A DNA stretch of 64,000 bases from Casuarina equisetifolia (taxonomy: Eukaryota; Streptophyta; Magnoliopsida; Fagales; Casuarinaceae), in assembly GCA_028551475.1 (NCBI GenBank), contig CM052356.1, positions 5,652,001-5,716,000 on the forward strand, written 5' to 3'. A program made the position numbers and the translations under genes. Positions 60,518 through 64,000 of the stretch are shown here, piece after piece (within the stretch, counting starts at the first letter, position 1; each line of letters opens with the position of its first letter). The notes under the pieces are model-generated. The model was given only the letters and a program-made list of their open reading frames with translations. It did not search any database and was not told the origin of the DNA.

Positions 60518-63275
60518 TCATTCTATTCCGACATCCTCAAGCATGACAACTATTGGGCTTCTAACAATATACTTATGAGAAATGCATTTCAAATATCCTC
60601 CAGCAAACTGCTTCCCTGTAAGCTCATTGGTGGTTTCTCTGCCAAAAGTAATTGAGTATGTCTTCTTTTGGTTCAGCTCCTTGAACGTAAGCTTTTTAGG
60701 GCTCACAGTAACTCTTATGCCTTCTGGTGGAACAATTTTCAGTGTGTAGGATGACCTAGCCTGGCCAACATTTGTCACTATCCTCATTAATGTTCGAGGA
60801 GTGGAACCCGGGAGAACTAAAAATGAAGGATAGTTTAGTTGTGCCTCTGGTATCAATTTTACTTCTGAGCACTTTACAGTGCATTGAGTTAGATCTCCAA
60901 TCCATGGTCAGAGTAATTCATCCTGTATAAATAAGGGATGTAATCATTAGGGTGGATGTCGTAGACAAGGCGGGGATCATTTGCTTTTGATAGATTCACG
61001 TGGCCTGCCCCGATGGCAAAAATGTTGGTGGGGTTTGCAGTGTAATCAGCAATGCGATGTCCTTCCTCTTAGGTTTAGTCCATTGGTAGTTGTCATGATA
61101 GCAGACTTAATGGCAACTAGTGACCATTATGGGTGGGAGCCCCTGAGCAAAGCTGCACACCGCCAAGATGGGCGGAAGACACTAAAGTGCCATAGCTAAT
61201 TGCAAATGACAGCTTGAAACCTGTATTATTCTCCGAAGTAACTGGTGGCCATGCTACTAGAATGTTGATTCCAGGTCCCAAGATTTCTGGTTTCAAAATC
61301 CCTGGACTTGCCAAGCTTGGCCTTCTAGAGGAGTAGGAACAGACCATGGGGGCATTTGATCTTTCTTATTACATTTCCTTTAAACAAGATTGTCGCCCTG
61401 GGTTTGGAGGTTGAATTTATATATGCTTTGATTCTTTGTTACGGGCCTGGCACATTAACATTGAAGATCTATGTACTGTAGAGTGGAAGGGTGCAGTTAC
61501 CTGTGTTTTGGATACACTCGGTTAAGTGTACTCGTAGTCTAACCAGTAGGTAGATAGCTTATCATGTCTTAGTTGCATAGTTAAGTAGTATATAGGGGTC
61601 GTAGGAGTAATTTGGGTGGCATGGGAATTTGTAGTAATTATAGGTTGTTAGGATGAATCAGGGGACCATGTCCTGATCTTCTCCCACAAGCTCTTACAGT
61701 AAAGGAGTGTTGCCACAATAGTCACTTCGACCTTATATAAGGAAGAGGTGCATTTTGTAAAGGCTAGCTTTGAATTAGCAAAAATGTTAAAGGAGGTCTA
61801 TTTTCCCTCGAAAGAAAACATGTGTTCAAATGAGTTTGTTGGTCCCTTTCCCGTAAGGTCCGATAATAAACTCCTAAATGCCTTAAAACCAGTGCAATTA
61901 TGGATCCTAATAAGTAGGACCATAACATTAGCCCAAAATGATAACCCCATTGTGTTGCAGGAAGAACATGCCCTTCTGTTGAAGTAGTAAAGCCATCAAG
62001 TTCATCATTCATGAGAATCATGGCAGAGCCTCTGGCATTTATAACTTCTTCTCCATTGACAACTCCTAGCGTTTCTTGTCCCCCCTCACACAAAACTGTC
62101 TTTCCTTTCACGTTGGCTTCTCTCAATATCCCTAATCTATAGTATGGAAAGGATGAAACAACATTGGCATAGACAAGAGGCAAGAATGGAGGTCTAGAAT
62201 TGCAAGGCTGAAAAAGGGATTCACCATCAAATTCTTTTCCATTTTTTAGCTTTGCTTTGGCTTTAATCTTTCTATCGGTGGTGCCTGCTCCGACAATCAA
62301 CATCCATGGAGCCATATTTGTTACCATTTGATGGAATGGGCCAATATTCCCCACTGAGGCCATCATAAAAATTCCACTTTGAATTGAATGGAATGCAGCT
62401 ACTGAAATCATGTTGTTAAGAAAAGATTTAAAGGGAAGCGCACCTATTGAGACGGAAAGAACATCCACACCATTCTCAATGGCTGCGTCGAATGCAGCTA
62501 GGACATCACTTTCATCACAACCCTCATTCGAGCATACCTTATATACAGCCTAGTGAGCCATCGGTGCAACACCAATTGTCGTGCCTTCGGCATTCCCAAG
62601 AACATTGGCGCCCTCCATAAAATTTCTGGCAGTTACCACTGAAATGTGGGTGCCATGTCCTTCTTCGAGTGGTGGCATGGCCTCAGTTTGGGTATGTGAT
62701 CTTTGAAATATTCTTACACCAATGAGCTTATTATTACAGTCCATCCCTTTAATCTAACACTTCCCTTTCCATTTAGCCGGCGGAGGAGGCATTCCTTTGT
62801 CGTCGAATGAAGGATGAGTTGGTGATGTCCCCCTGTCCAAGACTCCAATTATCACACCCTCACCAAGATTTGCTTCTTTCCAAAAGCCAAATCCTTGGTG
62901 CAAACCCAAGAATGCGGGGCTATGAGTTGTATGAAGATACAACCACGTTGTTGGATGAACCCCCAAAACCATGTCTTTCTTCTCCAGGGCTATTGCTTCC
63001 TCCTTTGTCAATCTTGCTACAAACCCAGAAATCACATGTCTATATGAATTTATCATGCTTGCTAGGGCAATTGGAAGAAATGGCCTATACCAAGTCTCTA
63101 AATCATCAGGTTGCACAGACACGTTGCTCTCCAACATTTTGACATGAACAATATAAGTGTCTAAACTGCTTCCCTCCTCATAGGCCTTACTTTTAAATGT
63201 AATAGAAAGGAAAATGATACCAAGAAGAAGTAAAACTATTGAAGCAAACAAAGAATAATGAACAGAATGACAATA
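60518..63275 (-). pseudogene. Subtilase C2 pseudogene
   Basis: Full-length but broken P69-like subtilase. The signal-peptide region (FASIVLLLLGIIFLSITF), propeptide (DTYIVHVKMLES), Asp motif (GVLDRGTSPTHPSF) and His motif (EEGHGTHIS) remain. In-frame stops follow KGKC near 62754 and MAH near 62550. SAGNSGP reads SVGNIGP. The Ser motif reads [10 protein letters not shown] instead of SGTSMSCPH, so the nucleophile is lost. Frameshifts lie near 61090-61200 and around 60860-60980. A 513-bp insertion interrupts the PA region. No ATG remains in frame before the copia LTR that begins at 63276; the original start was probably separated by that insertion. The C-terminus ends DVGIE with a stop at 60518-60520. 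Confidence 0.9.
61437..61949 (-). mobile_element. 513-bp insertion in C2, possible solo LTR
   Basis: Sequence absent from A and B genes, between GCTTTGATTCTT and TTGTGTTGCAGGAAG, replacing about 22 bp of coding sequence. Ends TGTTACGGGCC...AACCCCA give TG...CA termini, and a CCTTATATAAGG motif lies inside (about 61732-61743). No target duplication is evident, so the solo-LTR reading is uncertain; the insertion itself is clear. Confidence 0.55.
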
Positions 63276-63453
63276 TGTTGGAAGGTTGCCCTTAGGCTCT
63301 CATTCATTGTTATATATCCATAAAGAATGTTTACATACAGTTTATATGAAGATGGAAATTGAATTATTGGGCCTGTCAATTAACTAACGGGCCATGCTAA
63401 TGAAACAATGCAAAAACACCATACAAGCCCACAACACATTACATATTTCAACA
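63276..63453 (-). repeat. Short (178-bp) LTR of the copia element
   Basis: TGTTGGAAGG to TTTCAACA on the plus strand, directly bordering the purine tract. Contains TTATATATCC near 63310. Confidence 0.8.
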
Positions 63454-64000
63454 TTCCCCCTCAAGTTGGAGATTTGTACAAATCAAATACTCCAAGCTTG
63501 GACAATAGGTAATGGTGTTGTGGACTACATAAAGCTTTTGTGAACACATCCGTAAGTTGTTCCCGCGTGTTGACGTAACTAGTTTGTACAATTCCTCGCT
63601 GGATTTTCTCTCAAACAAAGTGGCAATTTATCTCGATGTGCTTTGTCCTCTGATGAAAGATGGGATTTGCTACAATATGTCCAATTGCTTCACTATCACC
63701 AAAAAGAGGAACTGGACGAGGAATGATAACTCCAAGGTCCAGAAATAACCTTAATAGCCATATTATCTCACAGACGATGTATCCCATAGCTCTGTACTCA
63801 GACTCGGCTGAGGATCGTAAGACAGTAGGTTGCTTCTTAGCTAACCATGATATGAAGGAATCTCCTAACTTAATGCAATACCCTGTTATGCACTTCCGCG
63901 TCATAGGACAAGTGGCATAGTCTAAATCACAGTAGGCTATGAGCTCTAACCTGGATGATGAGGGGAGAAATATCCCAAGCCTAGGAGTTCCCTTGATGTA
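63276..64000 (-). mobile_element. Ty1/copia element, 3' LTR and RNase H, running off the window
   Basis: On the minus strand an open frame enters from the window edge: LGIFLPSSSRLELIAYCDLD, then CITGYCIKLGDSFISWLAKK, TVLRSSAESEYRAM and ALFGDSEA-type text (PVPLFGDSEAIGHI). This is copia RNase H. It is followed by a purine tract (CTTGAGGGGGAA, 63454-63465) and a short LTR at 63276-63453. The frame is open across the visible part, so this element is younger than the other copia remains. It sits immediately upstream of the C2 coding region. Confidence 0.85.

Overview
The window is plant nuclear DNA, most likely from a eudicot. Genes have GT-AG introns, intergenic DNA is AT-rich, and it is littered with LTR retrotransposon remains of plant Ty1/copia and Ty3/gypsy types. 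The gene families are plant-typical: a bHLH factor with a C-terminal ACT-like region, a YTH m6A reader, an SHG1-type COMPASS protein and intronless subtilases. The species cannot be named from sequence alone.

Left part (1-14.1 kb), ordinary single-copy genes: a three-exon bHLH transcription factor on the minus strand (4506-5456), an eight-coding-exon YTH-domain protein on the plus strand (8253-11092) and a three-exon SHG1/BOD1-like protein on the plus strand (12294-14110).

Right part (14.3-64 kb), a subtilase (S8 family, I9 propeptide, PA insert) array, all on the minus strand. I label three lineages. A: A1 15110-17383, A2 19400-21673, and A3, a pseudogene split into three pieces between 40047 and 47550. 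B: B1 25678-27957 and B2 52570-54849, both intact and nearly identical. C: C2 60518-63275, a pseudogene; C1, only its last 186 bp, at 39861-40046; and two C-like 3' relics, D1 at 23307 and D2 at 50735. The order is A1, then [A2-D1-B1-C1], then [A3-D2-B2-C2]. This reads as a local A duplication plus duplication of a whole A-D-B-C cassette. Four open genes (A1, A2, B1, B2) carry complete Asp/His/Asn/Ser catalytic sets; the rest are decaying.

Mobile elements did much of the remodelling. A deletion-derivative Athila-like gypsy element sits at 33178-39827. An inverted fragment of a related LTR and a 5'-truncated copia element replaced the middle of A3. A non-autonomous element with 489-bp LTRs and a perfect 5-bp target duplication split A3 again (44448-47370). 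A 513-bp insertion lies inside C2, and a copia element cut off the start of C2 (63276 to the window edge). I saw no CRISPR, rRNA or tRNA gene. I do not claim a wholly new system. The most interesting content is the cassette architecture, the near identity of B1 and B2 against more diverged flanks, the leader hexanucleotide repeat that differs between B1 and B2, and the three-LTR non-autonomous element.
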